Of a stretch of DNA of 55,909 nt, positions 1 through 7,031 are shown piece after piece; position 1 is the stretch's first letter; the number at the start of each line of letters is the position of its first letter. Location of the stretch: IMG/VR virus record IMGVR_UViG_3300030106_002604, positions 1 to 55,909 of that record; one strand, 5' to 3'. The notes below the pieces were generated by a model. The model saw nothing but the letters and a program-made list of their open reading frames with translations. It had not been told where the DNA came from and searched no databases. The position numbers were made by a program, and so were the translations under genes. The stretch is from a virus.

Positions 1-141
1 ATCCAAGTAGCATCACCCTGCATCCATCCTTTCTCTCCAGCTGTATTTTTAAACTCAAGGCATATCGAATCAGCACGTTTCTTTCCTTTAACGTCAACGC
101 CTAGTGTTTCATCTGGACCATGCCAAAAGTCTACGTGCCTA
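1..141. repeat. Terminal direct repeat, left copy (circle overlap)
   Basis: Positions 1-141 recur at 55769-55909 with a single mismatch (T at 78, C at 55846). The repeat lies inside a protein-coding gene that reads continuously across the joined ends. It is therefore most likely an assembly overlap of a circular or circularly permuted genome, not a functional terminal repeat. The mismatch is synonymous in the gene (Lys AAA versus AAG), which suggests two population variants. Confidence 0.95.
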
Positions 142-266
142 TACCTGTCTGTTTTATAGTCTGTTTTTATTGCATCAGGATGTATGCGAAGCCACCTCTC
201 CTCTGAAAGCTGACCGTTATCCCAAGAATCTTTTAGCTTAGACTTTCTTACTTTCAGAATACTCAT
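1..266 (-). CDS. Junction-spanning PD-(D/E)XK nuclease-like protein, N-terminal part
   Basis: The start is the ATG at 266-264, overlapping the preceding gene by 29 bases. The frame stays open to position 1 and continues without a break in the copy at the right end. Closing the circle gives a 192-residue protein. The visible N-terminal half has GVDVKGKKRAD followed by CLEFKN, with acidic and lysine residues spaced as in the PD-(D/E)XK nuclease fold. I infer a nuclease from this; no specific family was recognised. It follows a T7 endonuclease I-like gene, which suits a role in recombination or DNA processing. The truncation here is only the contig end. Confidence 0.7.
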   Translation of the reverse strand, partial: MSILKVRKSKLKDSWDNGQLSEERWLRIHPDAIKTDYKTDRYRHVDFWHGPDETLGVDVKGKKRADSICLEFKNTAGEKGWMQGDATW

Positions 267-459
267 CTAGTGATTCTTTAATAATAGATAACTCTTCATT
301 AATAACATTAGACACAGCCTCAATAGAAGATTCTATTATACTGTGGTCAATGATAGGCTGTCCATCTTCATCATGAAGGGACTCATATAAGTCATCTAGT
401 ATTTTGTGAGATCTATCACAAGCTAAATGATAATAAAAAGATAGTTTAGATTTCTCCAT
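238..459 (-). CDS. Small acidic hypothetical protein
   Basis: A 73-residue acidic protein of unknown function, mostly predicted helical, with no signal peptide or membrane segment. Its start overlaps the 3' end of the endonuclease I-like gene by 14 bases, and its own 3' end overlaps the next gene by 29 bases, so it sits in a translationally coupled run between two nuclease-like genes. I did not recognise a family. The tight overlaps and the absence of a better frame support it as real. Confidence 0.65.
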   Translation of the reverse strand: MEKSKLSFYYHLACDRSHKILDDLYESLHDEDGQPIIDHSIIESSIEAVSNVINEELSIIKESLDEYSESKKV

Positions 460-898
460 CTTTAATTGATTGTATTATTTCTTGAATGCATTGATCAACC
501 TGACCTTTATTCTTTGCTAAAAATACAATGTAATTATCCTTCAATCCAACTAAATGTCGTAAAAAAAGTTTCCACCTCATTGGAAAGTCATGATGTGATG
601 GTAGATAACCTTTTGTTTCTATAATCCAGTTATGTTTCTTACCCATAAAGTCTGGAGTATATTTTATAGGAAGCACTACGGATCCCGTCCTATCCGTCAT
701 GTGCTTCTTTTTGGTTGTCATTTTAAAGTACTTGTTAGGGAATCTAAATTTTGGCATGAGCTCAAAACTTGTTTGCTCATAGTCGAAAGCTATCCCGTAT
801 TCTTTTAACTGGTCAGCGCAATACTTTTCAATAGAACTAGCGTACTTACCTAATTTTTTTTTGCTTTTAGCAGGACGCTTTCTTTTATTTCGCTTCAT
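446..898 (-). CDS. Phage endonuclease I-like Holliday junction resolvase
   Basis: A 150-residue basic protein. The N-terminal 20 residues are almost all Lys/Arg and could contact DNA. The centre has YTPDF followed by IIETKGY (roughly residues 80-100). This is the PD-(D/E)XK core as arranged in phage T7 endonuclease I (Phage_endo_I family), which resolves branched DNA and helps degrade host DNA. The length matches T7 gp3 (149 residues). It lies directly downstream of the primase-helicase, as in T7-like replication modules. I am fairly sure of the fold; activity on four-way junctions is inferred from the family. Confidence 0.8.
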   Translation of the reverse strand: MKRNKRKRPAKSKKKLGKYASSIEKYCADQLKEYGIAFDYEQTSFELMPKFRFPNKYFKMTTKKKHMTDRTGSVVLPIKYTPDFMGKKHNWIIETKGYLPSHHDFPMRWKLFLRHLVGLKDNYIVFLAKNKGQVDQCIQEIIQSIKDGEI

Positions 899-922
899 AT
901 AACGAAGTTACTATACAAAATC

Positions 923-2737
923 TCACTTGTCAAGTAAAAAATTAAAATTCATTGTAACAGCGTTATCTGAGTTAATATCAATAGGTTGGAACAGACTACG
1001 TGAACTAATCCATGAAGTAAACCCAGTGTGATCTATCCCCATAGTCAGTCGATATGGCTCTTCAATAGGCGTTGGCATGCCACCCGTCTCAGTCTCTCTA
1101 ACTTTCCTAACGTGTAACTCACTCATTTTGCGTGTGTTATGGTCAGGTGATTGAACCTTTCGATGAATTGTAAGGAAGCAATCTGCTCTGTTTACGAACT
1201 TTCCGCCACCCTCTGTATCTTCTGCATAAGGTGCAACAGGTAGTCCATCAGGTCCTTTTCTTCTTTGAGCTTCTGTAACTGCGTGCATGTTTAGCCACAC
1301 TGCTACATTGTTTGCATTGCTAAATGTAAGAAACTCACTAGCAGCTTCATAGTGATAGTCATGTGTACTTATGTTACTTTTACCCATGTCTAACCTAAGA
1401 CTATTGTATGGATCAATAAATATAGCATCGACAGGTTTTTGCTTCATTATCTTTTCCATAAATATTAGTAGGTCTGAGTAGCTATACACCTGATTGTTGC
1501 TTATAACAGTGAAGTGTTCTTCTACCCACTTGTAAGCTTTCTTTCTTTGAGCGTAAGTCATGTCTGCTACTTTTCTGTTAACAGCGAACTGCATCAAGCT
1601 CATCTTAACTGATGCGGTTTTATTCTCTGAAGAATATATAACCCACTTCCAGTTGTGTCGTATTGCAGCATTGACTATGAGGTATAGAGCTGTCGTTGTT
1701 TTACCTACATTACTATGACCATTGATAATAAGAAACTCTTTCTTGTATCTAAAATATTCATCAAGATTTACATCACCTGTATCTAAACCTATATCAACAT
1801 TACCCTGAGCAAAATCATCTATCCACCTGAAGTCTTCATCGTCAGAAGATATGAATGACATGTCTCCATCATTGATAAGTATCTGTCTTTGAGCAGCTTT
1901 TTCGTTCTCAATAACCTCACGTATAGGCATCATCTTGCCTTTTTCTATGCCGTCTCTGATAGCTGTCTTAGCAGACTCCTCAGAGTCTATGTCACGTTTA
2001 GTTATCTCTCTGAATAAAACTCTTACAACTTCATCCTCCTCCATTCTACCAGCAGCGATATATCCACCACATAACTTAGAGGCCTTTATCAAAGTGTTAT
2101 GCTTTTCTCCGTCTTCACAGTTACGTATCATGCGAGCCGCAAGGTTCAGCTTCATGTAATCTGTGTACTCGTATGCATCATTCGTTGTTGTTTGGGCTTC
2201 AGCAAACTCACTAGAAAACGCACCAAACTTTTTGTAATCATCCTTAATAACTATGTCAGGATCGTGAGATTCAAAGCATGCACGAGATTCGTTTATACCA
2301 GATTCATCTAGCTCAAGTCCATATTGCTTATAAAAGTATGTTCGTAATGCTCTGAAGTGATCTCTATGCCTTTCTGGATTTGTTATTTGAACGAGCGCTT
2401 TGATCCCGTCACCAGACGGAGATATCCAGCAAGCATATACGTAATCGTCAGTACTAAGGGCAGTCTTGACCGTATCAACTTCAACGTGATCAAAGTCCAG
2501 AACAATGTATCCAGAGTGTTCAAACAGCGCCTCGTCAGATCGTTTAGAAAACTCACCACTAAACAATACAACTGGGAGAGACAGCTTTTTATCCTTATGA
2601 CCATCTCGTACCTGAGATATTATCGAACCAGACTTCCCCGCTTGAATCCTGTTCAGAGCTGTTTCCATTTGTATGTGATGAGGATTCTCCTTCTCGTACA
2701 CATTTTTGAATATCGTTACTTTCATTGTCGTTTGCAA
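923..2737 (-). CDS. Replicative primase-helicase with VirE-N-like N terminus
   Basis: A 604-residue protein with two parts. Residues about 5-130 (TIFKNV, the SGYIVLDFDH stretch, then ISPSGDGIKALV) match the BT4734/VirE N-terminal domain common in Bacteroidota primases and mobile elements. The C-terminal part is a RecA-like ATPase: Walker A GHSNVGKTT at about residue 340 and a Walker B-like stretch ending IDPYNS at about 445, followed by a conserved MHA. This arrangement fits a DnaB/gp4-type replicative helicase with an attached primase-like region. The 5' end overlaps the Nmad1 gene by 143 bases. The N-terminal domain starts right at MKVTIF, so the overlap looks genuine. Confidence 0.82.
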   Translation of the reverse strand: MQTTMKVTIFKNVYEKENPHHIQMETALNRIQAGKSGSIISQVRDGHKDKKLSLPVVLFSGEFSKRSDEALFEHSGYIVLDFDHVEVDTVKTALSTDDYVYACWISPSGDGIKALVQITNPERHRDHFRALRTYFYKQYGLELDESGINESRACFESHDPDIVIKDDYKKFGAFSSEFAEAQTTTNDAYEYTDYMKLNLAARMIRNCEDGEKHNTLIKASKLCGGYIAAGRMEEDEVVRVLFREITKRDIDSEESAKTAIRDGIEKGKMMPIREVIENEKAAQRQILINDGDMSFISSDDEDFRWIDDFAQGNVDIGLDTGDVNLDEYFRYKKEFLIINGHSNVGKTTTALYLIVNAAIRHNWKWVIYSSENKTASVKMSLMQFAVNRKVADMTYAQRKKAYKWVEEHFTVISNNQVYSYSDLLIFMEKIMKQKPVDAIFIDPYNSLRLDMGKSNISTHDYHYEAASEFLTFSNANNVAVWLNMHAVTEAQRRKGPDGLPVAPYAEDTEGGGKFVNRADCFLTIHRKVQSPDHNTRKMSELHVRKVRETETGGMPTPIEEPYRLTMGIDHTGFTSWISSRSLFQPIDINSDNAVTMNFNFLLDK

Positions 2738-2978
2738 TCATTAATAGGACCATGTATCCAGCACAGTCCAATAGTGTATCCTCTGTCTCATCATTGAGAC
2801 CTACATTAGCTATTCTTTTTAGCTTATCGTCAAGTCTTATCCTTATAGCTTCGGATGCTTTGAGGGAAGAAAAAATGCCTACAGGGTTCAAAGCTGAATC
2901 CCCGTAAGCATCGTTCTTCTGTATAAGCAAGTCCTCAATCTCTTGACATTTTAATTTTATTTTTTCCTTTGTGTTCAT
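2595..2978 (-). CDS. Nucleotide modification associated domain 1 (Nmad1/DUF1599) protein
   Basis: A 127-residue protein. Residues about 15-85 show KNDAYGDSALNP, then IRIRLDDKLKRI, then EDTLLDCAGYMVLL, the signature of the Nmad1 (DUF1599) family. That family is found in phages near DNA-base modification and nucleotide metabolism genes; its exact chemistry is not established. Residues about 85-127 form a Ser/Glu/Asn-rich tail that is probably disordered. This tail is encoded in the 143 bases that also encode the N terminus of the primase-helicase in another frame. No hypermodification enzyme such as a thymidylate synthase homologue is visible nearby. Confidence 0.8.
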   Translation of the reverse strand: MNTKEKIKLKCQEIEDLLIQKNDAYGDSALNPVGIFSSLKASEAIRIRLDDKLKRIANVGLNDETEDTLLDCAGYMVLLMIANDNESNDIQKCVREGESSSHTNGNSSEQDSSGEVWFDNISGTRWS

Positions 2979-3210
2979 CTGTTGTTACTTGAGATCGTGA
3001 TAACTCCACACTCTCCAATATCTCACGTATGATAACCTCTTTATTCTTTGCCTTTGGTGTAAAGTATTTATCACGTAGGCGGTGCATAGTTCTGTCATCG
3101 TAGCGCATGATATCGGATGGTGTGTCGAATACAGTGACTATCCACTCTCTACGCTCGTGTACAACCTTCCGTTTCTTGAAGGCGACACGAACATGAGAGT
3201 GTTTAATCAT
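2935..3210 (-). CDS. Hypothetical basic protein
   Basis: A 91-residue basic protein, Lys/Arg-rich at both ends, with a predicted mixed alpha/beta middle (REWIVTVFDTPSDIMRYDD). The start at 3210 gives a four-base gap after the SSB-like gene's stop. An upstream ATG at 3231 would overlap that gene by 17 bases and is less likely. The 3' end overlaps the Nmad1 gene by 44 bases. Position between an SSB-like protein and the Nmad1/primase genes suggests a part in replication. The family was not recognised. Confidence 0.6.
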   Translation of the reverse strand: MIKHSHVRVAFKKRKVVHERREWIVTVFDTPSDIMRYDDRTMHRLRDKYFTPKAKNKEVIIREILESVELSRSQVTTDEHKGKNKIKMSRD

Positions 3211-3214
3211 GGGT

Positions 3215-3517
3215 TTAGAATGGCATGTCATCTACCGTCTCAGTAGCCGCCTGTTTTGCAGCTCTTTTCTCCTTAGCAGCAGCGCTGTTAGGATCATAGC
3301 ATCGGCAACAAGGCTTACCATTTTTTGACATAAACTGTGTCAGATAGATGTTACCTCCCTGACCTTGTTCATTACGCTGTGTAGCGTACTTGTCGATCAT
3401 TTCTTTGAGCTCATGATCTTTGAAGCGGACGCTCCAGCTCATCAACTCTCCTGCCTCATTGTAACGAGGCTCCTCAGCGTACCCAACTAGCACGCTATCG
3501 TATTTAACTTCACTCAT
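3215..3517 (-). CDS. Small SSB-like protein with DDMPF acidic tip
   Basis: A 100-residue protein ending in VDDMPF. This matches the acidic-hydrophobic tip of bacterial and T7-type single-stranded DNA binding proteins, which docks replication and recombination partners. The upstream part (about residues 5-70) has alternating beta-like segments and a Gly/Gln-rich turn; residues 70-95 form an Ala/Lys-rich linker. It is shorter than E. coli SSB (178 residues), and I cannot confirm an OB fold. Its neighbours are a recombination exonuclease and an annealing protein upstream and primase-helicase genes downstream, which fits an SSB role. Start ATG 3517 follows a 104-base intergenic gap. Confidence 0.6.
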   Translation of the reverse strand: MSEVKYDSVLVGYAEEPRYNEAGELMSWSVRFKDHELKEMIDKYATQRNEQGQGGNIYLTQFMSKNGKPCCRCYDPNSAAAKEKRAAKQAATETVDDMPF

Positions 3518-3621
3518 ATGAAATAAATTAAAGGTTAAAAAATAACTACGTTAAAAGGTAGTTGTAAATAATGTGGTCAAATGTAAAAAATAAAACCACG
3601 TAAAACAAAATTTTCAATGTT
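3518..3621 (-). promoter_or_regulatory. Intergenic gap with hairpins and possible promoter
   Basis: On the minus strand this gap holds a 6-bp inverted repeat (AACTAC...GTAGTT, about 3542-3561) followed by a T-run, and a GTGGT...ACCAC pair further upstream. TTTG followed after 17 bases by TACCTTTT resembles the Bacteroidota promoter with short spacing. It may be a weak terminator for the exonuclease unit, a promoter for the SSB-like gene, or both. Confidence 0.35.
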
Positions 3622-4383
3622 TTATACTGTGAATTCTGCATAATAATTTTGTGTTGGAGCTCCTTCTGTCAACCACTTACGTATGTTAGCTAGAGCTTCA
3701 TTGAACTTCATTTCTCCTCTGAATAGAGTTTCATCAGAGCACTTTACTAAGGCTGGGTAGAATGGGTATGCTTTTTCTTGCACAACCCAGTAGTAATCCT
3801 TGATCCCAAACACTTGTGTATATATGTAGGCTTGGATGTCATAACACCAGCTGTTTACGTCATAGCGAAACTTATCTATGCTACGTGATGACTTGCTGTC
3901 TGTTATAAAACCATCCCCCAAGCAGTCAAGGAATCCTCTGACGGGTACGCCGTCAATCTCTTCATTAAATTCTACTTGATACTCTCCAGATAGATAGCTA
4001 CTAAGTAGACCGCAAGCTTCAAGCCTGCCGATCATCTCAACCGCTTTCTTCCAGTCTTCTTGTGTGACGAGCGTCTTACCCTCATTCTCCTTAGCAATCT
4101 CTGTCTTCCATTCTCGGTAGCGTTTAGTATTCCTAGGATATTTACCACCAATATCGGCGACAATATCGCCGTCATCCAAACGATAAAATTGATCATCTAA
4201 TTTTTCTGGTTCAAACAACATCATGTCGTAAAGGCTACCAAATGTCAAGGCATCTGATTCTTTCTTTAGCTGACCCCTCATGTACATTTCCCAAAGACGC
4301 ATATCTCCAAGAGCGTACTTGATAGACGAGTAAGAAAGGTGTCCCTTACCTACATATTCTGTTAACTGTTGTCTCAATGTCAT
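3622..4383 (-). CDS. RecE/lambda-exo-like PD-(D/E)XK exonuclease
   Basis: A 253-residue protein. Residues about 15-60 (LSYSSIKYAL...LTFGSLYDMMLF) are the usual N-terminal segment of phage RecE-type exonucleases (DUF3799/YqaJ-like). The nuclease core is GFLDCLGDGFITDSKSS (about residues 148-168), giving the D...D-x-K pattern for metal binding. A conserved YDIQAYIY helix follows. Such enzymes degrade one strand from DNA ends and hand the 3' overhang to an annealing partner. The gene overlaps the preceding annealing-protein candidate by four bases (ATGA), which supports a two-component recombination system. Confidence 0.82.
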   Translation of the reverse strand: MTLRQQLTEYVGKGHLSYSSIKYALGDMRLWEMYMRGQLKKESDALTFGSLYDMMLFEPEKLDDQFYRLDDGDIVADIGGKYPRNTKRYREWKTEIAKENEGKTLVTQEDWKKAVEMIGRLEACGLLSSYLSGEYQVEFNEEIDGVPVRGFLDCLGDGFITDSKSSRSIDKFRYDVNSWCYDIQAYIYTQVFGIKDYYWVVQEKAYPFYPALVKCSDETLFRGEMKFNEALANIRKWLTEGAPTQNYYAEFTV

Positions 4384-4898
4384 CTTACAAACTTCTTGAG
4401 TCCAGCTACTTGTTTTTCAGTGAGTTGCTCACCATACTTAGATACTACAGAGTCAAATGCCTTATGCTTATCTGTCGATGTCTTGATGTAACCGACTGCC
4501 TTGTCCATGATATTCTCTACACGTGCAGATGAATCTGCAGACTGCTTCGCAATAGCATCATTTACTTCATTTGCTGATGCAATAGAGGTATCAATACCAA
4601 TCCCCATCATTGCTAATGCTCTACCAATAGCTGATGTTTCACAGTTTTCTACATAGCTAGTCTTGTTGATATGACTACCAGACTTCTCTTCATGTGCGTG
4701 TCCTGTAGCAATTACACGCTGATCTGTGTCAGCTATGATGCATTTACATACACACATTTCTGAATCCAACGCTGTGAACTCTGTTGATATTGTCCAGTTT
4801 TTGTACTCATCTTCTTGACGGAAGAACTTGATACGCTCGTTTACTTCGACGTATTGTTTGCCACGTATGTTCGTGGTCTTAAACTTATACTTACTCAT
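4380..4898 (-). CDS. Putative single-strand annealing protein (ERF/Sak-like)
   Basis: A 172-residue protein. The core is ISTEFTALD...GHAHEEKSG...ENCETSAIGRALAMMGIG followed by DTSIASANEV (about residues 35-115). This signature recurs in phage single-strand annealing/ERF-like proteins encoded beside RecE-type exonucleases. The C-terminal 50 residues are helical and charged. Coupling by ATGA to the exonuclease gene is the strongest contextual support. The exact superfamily (ERF or Rad52/Sak) cannot be fixed by eye. Confidence 0.68.
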   Translation of the reverse strand: MSKYKFKTTNIRGKQYVEVNERIKFFRQEDEYKNWTISTEFTALDSEMCVCKCIIADTDQRVIATGHAHEEKSGSHINKTSYVENCETSAIGRALAMMGIGIDTSIASANEVNDAIAKQSADSSARVENIMDKAVGYIKTSTDKHKAFDSVVSKYGEQLTEKQVAGLKKFVR

Positions 4899-4933
4899 TA
4901 TACATTAAATTATATTGTTTACAAATTTACTTA

Positions 4934-5329
4934 TTAAAAATATTCTAAGCAAGAAATTTCTCGCTTAATCTTGAGATACATGCCAAGACTCTGCATCATC
5001 TTGACTGCGCCTGCTTTCATACCGTAAGCTGCTCGCTCGTAGTCTACCTTAAAGGTCTGCTCTGATCCGAGTAGCTCTTCGATCAACTCCTCACCCGCAT
5101 AGCTTGATGCAAGTTCTGTGAGTAGTTCGTCCATTGTGGAATCGGTTACCTCTATAAATATCTTTATGATATCCTCTGGTGTCCATTTCTTCCACTCATC
5201 GTACCCAAACTTCTGTATGTCTATCTTGCACAGATTACCTGCACAATCTACTATGTCGAAGTCATCATCATCTTCACAATCATCCATAAAGATGTCTATG
5301 TATCGTAGTGCTTCCTCGTCTGTAATCAA
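4934..5329 (-). CDS. Acidic hypothetical protein, TTG start
   Basis: A 131-residue, strongly acidic, helical protein (DDCEDDDDFDIVD near the N terminus) of unknown function. I chose the TTG at 5329-5327 because it overlaps the TGA of the preceding small gene by two bases, which allows translational coupling, and because in-frame ATG codons come only later. Its acidity suggests a DNA mimic or a binder of a basic partner (speculative). The family was not recognised. Confidence 0.6.
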   Translation of the reverse strand: MITDEEALRYIDIFMDDCEDDDDFDIVDCAGNLCKIDIQKFGYDEWKKWTPEDIIKIFIEVTDSTMDELLTELASSYAGEELIEELLGSEQTFKVDYERAAYGMKAGAVKMMQSLGMYLKIKREISCLEYF

Positions 5330-5499
5330 AATCCAAAGTTTTTACATTGATGATAAAAAGGATCTAAAATCTCTGGTCTATAATAAAGGTTTGTATCCTC
5401 ATATTCTCTAACAAACAGCTTGATAAGGTGCATAGCATCTACATGTTTAGGTGTGAGGTGCATGCTTGGTGGTATTAAATGTTCTGTTGTTTTACTCAT
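5326..5499 (-). CDS. Small hypothetical protein (57 aa)
   Basis: ATG at 5499-5497 to TGA at 5328-5326. It begins MSKTTEHLIPPSMHL and ends CKNFGF. The start overlaps the preceding microprotein by ATGA and the stop overlaps the next gene's TTG start, so it is a link in a coupled chain. No domain was recognised. Confidence 0.5.
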   Translation of the reverse strand: MSKTTEHLIPPSMHLTPKHVDAMHLIKLFVREYEDTNLYYRPEILDPFYHQCKNFGF

Positions 5500-5573
5500 G
5501 GTTTATTGTTTTGATAGGTTAAATAAAATGCTGTTACTATATAGAATAGTGCAACTGGTATTAGTATTGTCAT
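5496..5573 (-). CDS. Single-pass membrane microprotein (25 aa)
   Basis: ATG at 5573-5571, 25 residues, TGA overlapping the next ATG (ATGA). The sequence starts MTILIPVALFYIVTAFYL, an unbroken hydrophobic helix long enough to cross a membrane once, and ends with a short polar tail. Size and hydrophobicity resemble small phage membrane effectors, but no family was recognised. The coupled overlap is the main evidence that it is translated. Confidence 0.45.
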   Translation of the reverse strand: MTILIPVALFYIVTAFYLTYQNNKP

Positions 5574-5591
5574 GTGAATTTGTATGTTTGA

Positions 5592-5861
5592 TTATTTTTT
5601 GGTAGAATTTAGTAGATCTCCAACAGCCCATCCAGCTTCTAGGTCGTCTAACCATATCTTTTTTTCTTTTTTAAGAAAATCCCAAGCAAACTCTATAAAG
5701 CTGTCCTCATTTAGGGAACTTCCTTCAAGTTTCCACCACTTGTCAAATAGTTTATTGCAATGTTCGTATGGAGCGTTTTGTATATCAAAGGAAAAATTGC
5801 ATTGATAAGCTTGAGTGAACCAGAAATAAGCTTTGTCAGTTTTGTCAAATCGTATTTTCAT
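5592..5861 (-). CDS. Hypothetical protein rich in aromatics (89 aa)
   Basis: An 89-residue soluble protein with many Trp/Phe/Tyr residues (AYFWFTQAYQCNFSF, KWWKLEG) and an acidic C-terminal half. No membrane segment or known domain. It is the first gene after the tRNA-like element at 5895-5988, so a processing event there would leave it with a leader of about 34 bases. Confidence 0.55.
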   Translation of the reverse strand: MKIRFDKTDKAYFWFTQAYQCNFSFDIQNAPYEHCNKLFDKWWKLEGSSLNEDSFIEFAWDFLKKEKKIWLDDLEAGWAVGDLLNSTKK

Positions 5862-5894
5862 TATGTGAATTTATTCATGTTAATTAAATTTAGT

Positions 5895-5988
5895 GTGAGC
5901 AAGAGGAATCGAACCTCAATGCATAACCAATAAAAGCAGTCAATCGGGTAGGGGCATCACACCCTAGCGGATCTTGCCAGACGCTCAC
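5895..5988 (-). tRNA. Divergent type II tRNA-like structure, anticodon not assignable
   Basis: Read on the minus strand, 94 nt fold with a 7-bp acceptor stem (GTGAGCG with TGCTCAC), a T-arm with canonical loop TTCGATT, a 4-5-bp D-like arm and a possible 5-bp variable arm (CCGAT with ATTGG). The anticodon arm is irregular: TAGGG/CCCTA closes an 8-nt loop, or GGGTG/TACCC closes a 9-nt loop, so no anticodon is safe. The D loop lacks the usual GG, and no CCA is encoded. It may be a decayed tRNA or a tRNA mimic. It sits between two small genes of the leftward operon. Confidence 0.45.
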
Positions 5989-5999
5989 TAGGTATGTCG

Positions 6000-6182
6000 T
6001 TACATACCAATCAATATCTCAAACGCTTTATCCATTGCATAGGTGCGTTGCTGTGTTATCGTGCCGCACACTTGTGGTGTCGGTAACATTATGTGTGTTG
6101 ATTCTAACGTGTAGAAATCTTCATGTCTTTGTATAGCATTAGCTATTTGTCTTTGGTGGTATAGTCTTTCTTGTGTAGTCAT
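6000..6182 (-). CDS. Small hypothetical protein (60 aa)
   Basis: A 60-residue soluble protein beginning MTTQERLYHQRQIANAIQ, helical at its N terminus. No domain was recognised. It lies just upstream of the tRNA-like element, ending 12 bases before it. It belongs to the run of very small leftward genes. Confidence 0.5.
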   Translation of the reverse strand: MTTQERLYHQRQIANAIQRHEDFYTLESTHIMLPTPQVCGTITQQRTYAMDKAFEILIGM

Positions 6183-6214
6183 GGTGTGTTATTTTACTTT
6201 CATATATCCAACGC

Positions 6215-6451
6215 TTAGTCTTCGACTGACGTTCCTGTTTCGGTGTTATCATAGGCATCATCCTTTGGAACTTCACTATGCTTTGCTTTATGTAAATCAT
6301 TTAGTTGAAGTTGTAGTTGCTCTGCTATAATGCGCCAATGCATTGCTGATTTTAACAGACTCGACTTTGTATTTGCTTTTAGGGCAGACTTAATCTGTTC
6401 TTTTGTCCACCCTTCTAGTGGGTTAAATTCTTGTTCGTTACTCATACTCAT
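6215..6451 (-). CDS. Small hypothetical helical protein (78 aa)
   Basis: A 78-residue protein. The core (EGWTKEQIKSALKANTKSS, then ISMHWRIIAEQLQ-like helix) looks like a short helix pair, and the C terminus is acidic. The start overlaps the preceding gene by 14 bases. Function unknown. Confidence 0.5.
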   Translation of the reverse strand: MSMSNEQEFNPLEGWTKEQIKSALKANTKSSLLKSAMHWRIIAEQLQLQLNDLHKAKHSEVPKDDAYDNTETGTSVED

Positions 6452-6632
6452 CTGCTTTTATACCCCATAACATATCACGTGGCATCTCATCGAATACCAC
6501 CATGCTACCTTTATGCATTTCGCTAGGGGAGTTTTGTACTATTGTTTGTGCTTCTTCTCTTGTTAGAGAATGGTATAGGATATCCTTATCAAAGTTATCT
6601 CTATACACTCGGTATACTGCGTAATTTTTCAT
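6438..6632 (-). CDS. Small hypothetical protein (64 aa)
   Basis: A 64-residue protein starting MKNYAVYRVYRDNFDKD and ending with an acidic DEYE. It looks like a small alpha/beta domain. It overlaps both neighbours (32 bases upstream, 14 downstream), which supports a coupled micro-operon. The family was not recognised. Confidence 0.5.
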   Translation of the reverse strand: MKNYAVYRVYRDNFDKDILYHSLTREEAQTIVQNSPSEMHKGSMVVFDEMPRDMLWGIKADEYE

Positions 6633-6801
6633 CGTTTGTTATTTCTTTTATTGCGTCAATTAACATATCTCTAGCGTGTGTCGGATCGGATAGCACCGCT
6701 TGTACTAGCCATTCAAATTCATCTGCTAAGTTTTGTCCGTCATATCCTGAACTTAGAATATCAACGTATCTTTCTGCTCGTTTGTGTAGTTCGTAACTCA
6801 T
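6601..6801 (-). CDS. Small hypothetical helical protein (66 aa)
   Basis: A 66-residue, predominantly helical, acidic protein (RAERYVDILSSGYDGQNLAD, then MLIDAIKEI). It overlaps the genes on both sides. No domain was recognised. Confidence 0.5.
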   Translation of the reverse strand: MSYELHKRAERYVDILSSGYDGQNLADEFEWLVQAVLSDPTHARDMLIDAIKEITNDEKLRSIPSV

Positions 6802-6904
6802 TTTGTTTTGGTTTAATTGGTTTTGTAATTAGCTCTGCTAGTTCATGCATACTGAATGATGCGAAACCTGTTTGTGTTTTTGGTTTACGTTGTTTGTCCT
6901 TCAT
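6761..6904 (-). CDS. Small basic hypothetical protein (47 aa)
   Basis: ATG 6904-6902 to TGA 6763-6761. A 47-residue Lys-rich protein starting MKDKQRKPKTQTGF. Its last 14 codons overlap the next gene in another frame. It starts within the 3' end of the preceding small gene. Weak support beyond packing. Confidence 0.4.
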   Translation of the reverse strand: MKDKQRKPKTQTGFASFSMHELAELITKPIKPKQNELRTTQTSRKIR

Positions 6905-7031
6905 ATTTATTAAAATTACTTACTATTATCTCGCACATAGTTCTCAAAGTGCGGTCTGGCATGTCGTCAAAGTGTGTAAGCAAGTCCTCTTGCACTCGCT
7001 CTCTTAGTTCTCGTAGTTGATGTATTGTCAT
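6885..7031 (-). CDS. Small hypothetical helical protein (48 aa)
   Basis: ATG 7031-7029 to TAA 6887-6885. A 48-residue, probably all-helical protein (MTIHQLRELRERVQEDLL, then DRTLRTMCEIIV). The start overlaps the stop of the upstream gene (ATGA-like), and the 3' end overlaps the next. Function unknown. Confidence 0.5.
   Translation of the reverse strand: MTIHQLRELRERVQEDLLTHFDDMPDRTLRTMCEIIVSNFNKYEGQTT

Noticed and set aside
1-141. Functional terminal redundancy
   Set aside because: The repeat lies within one continuous gene and carries a mismatch, which fits an assembly overlap better than a packaging terminus.
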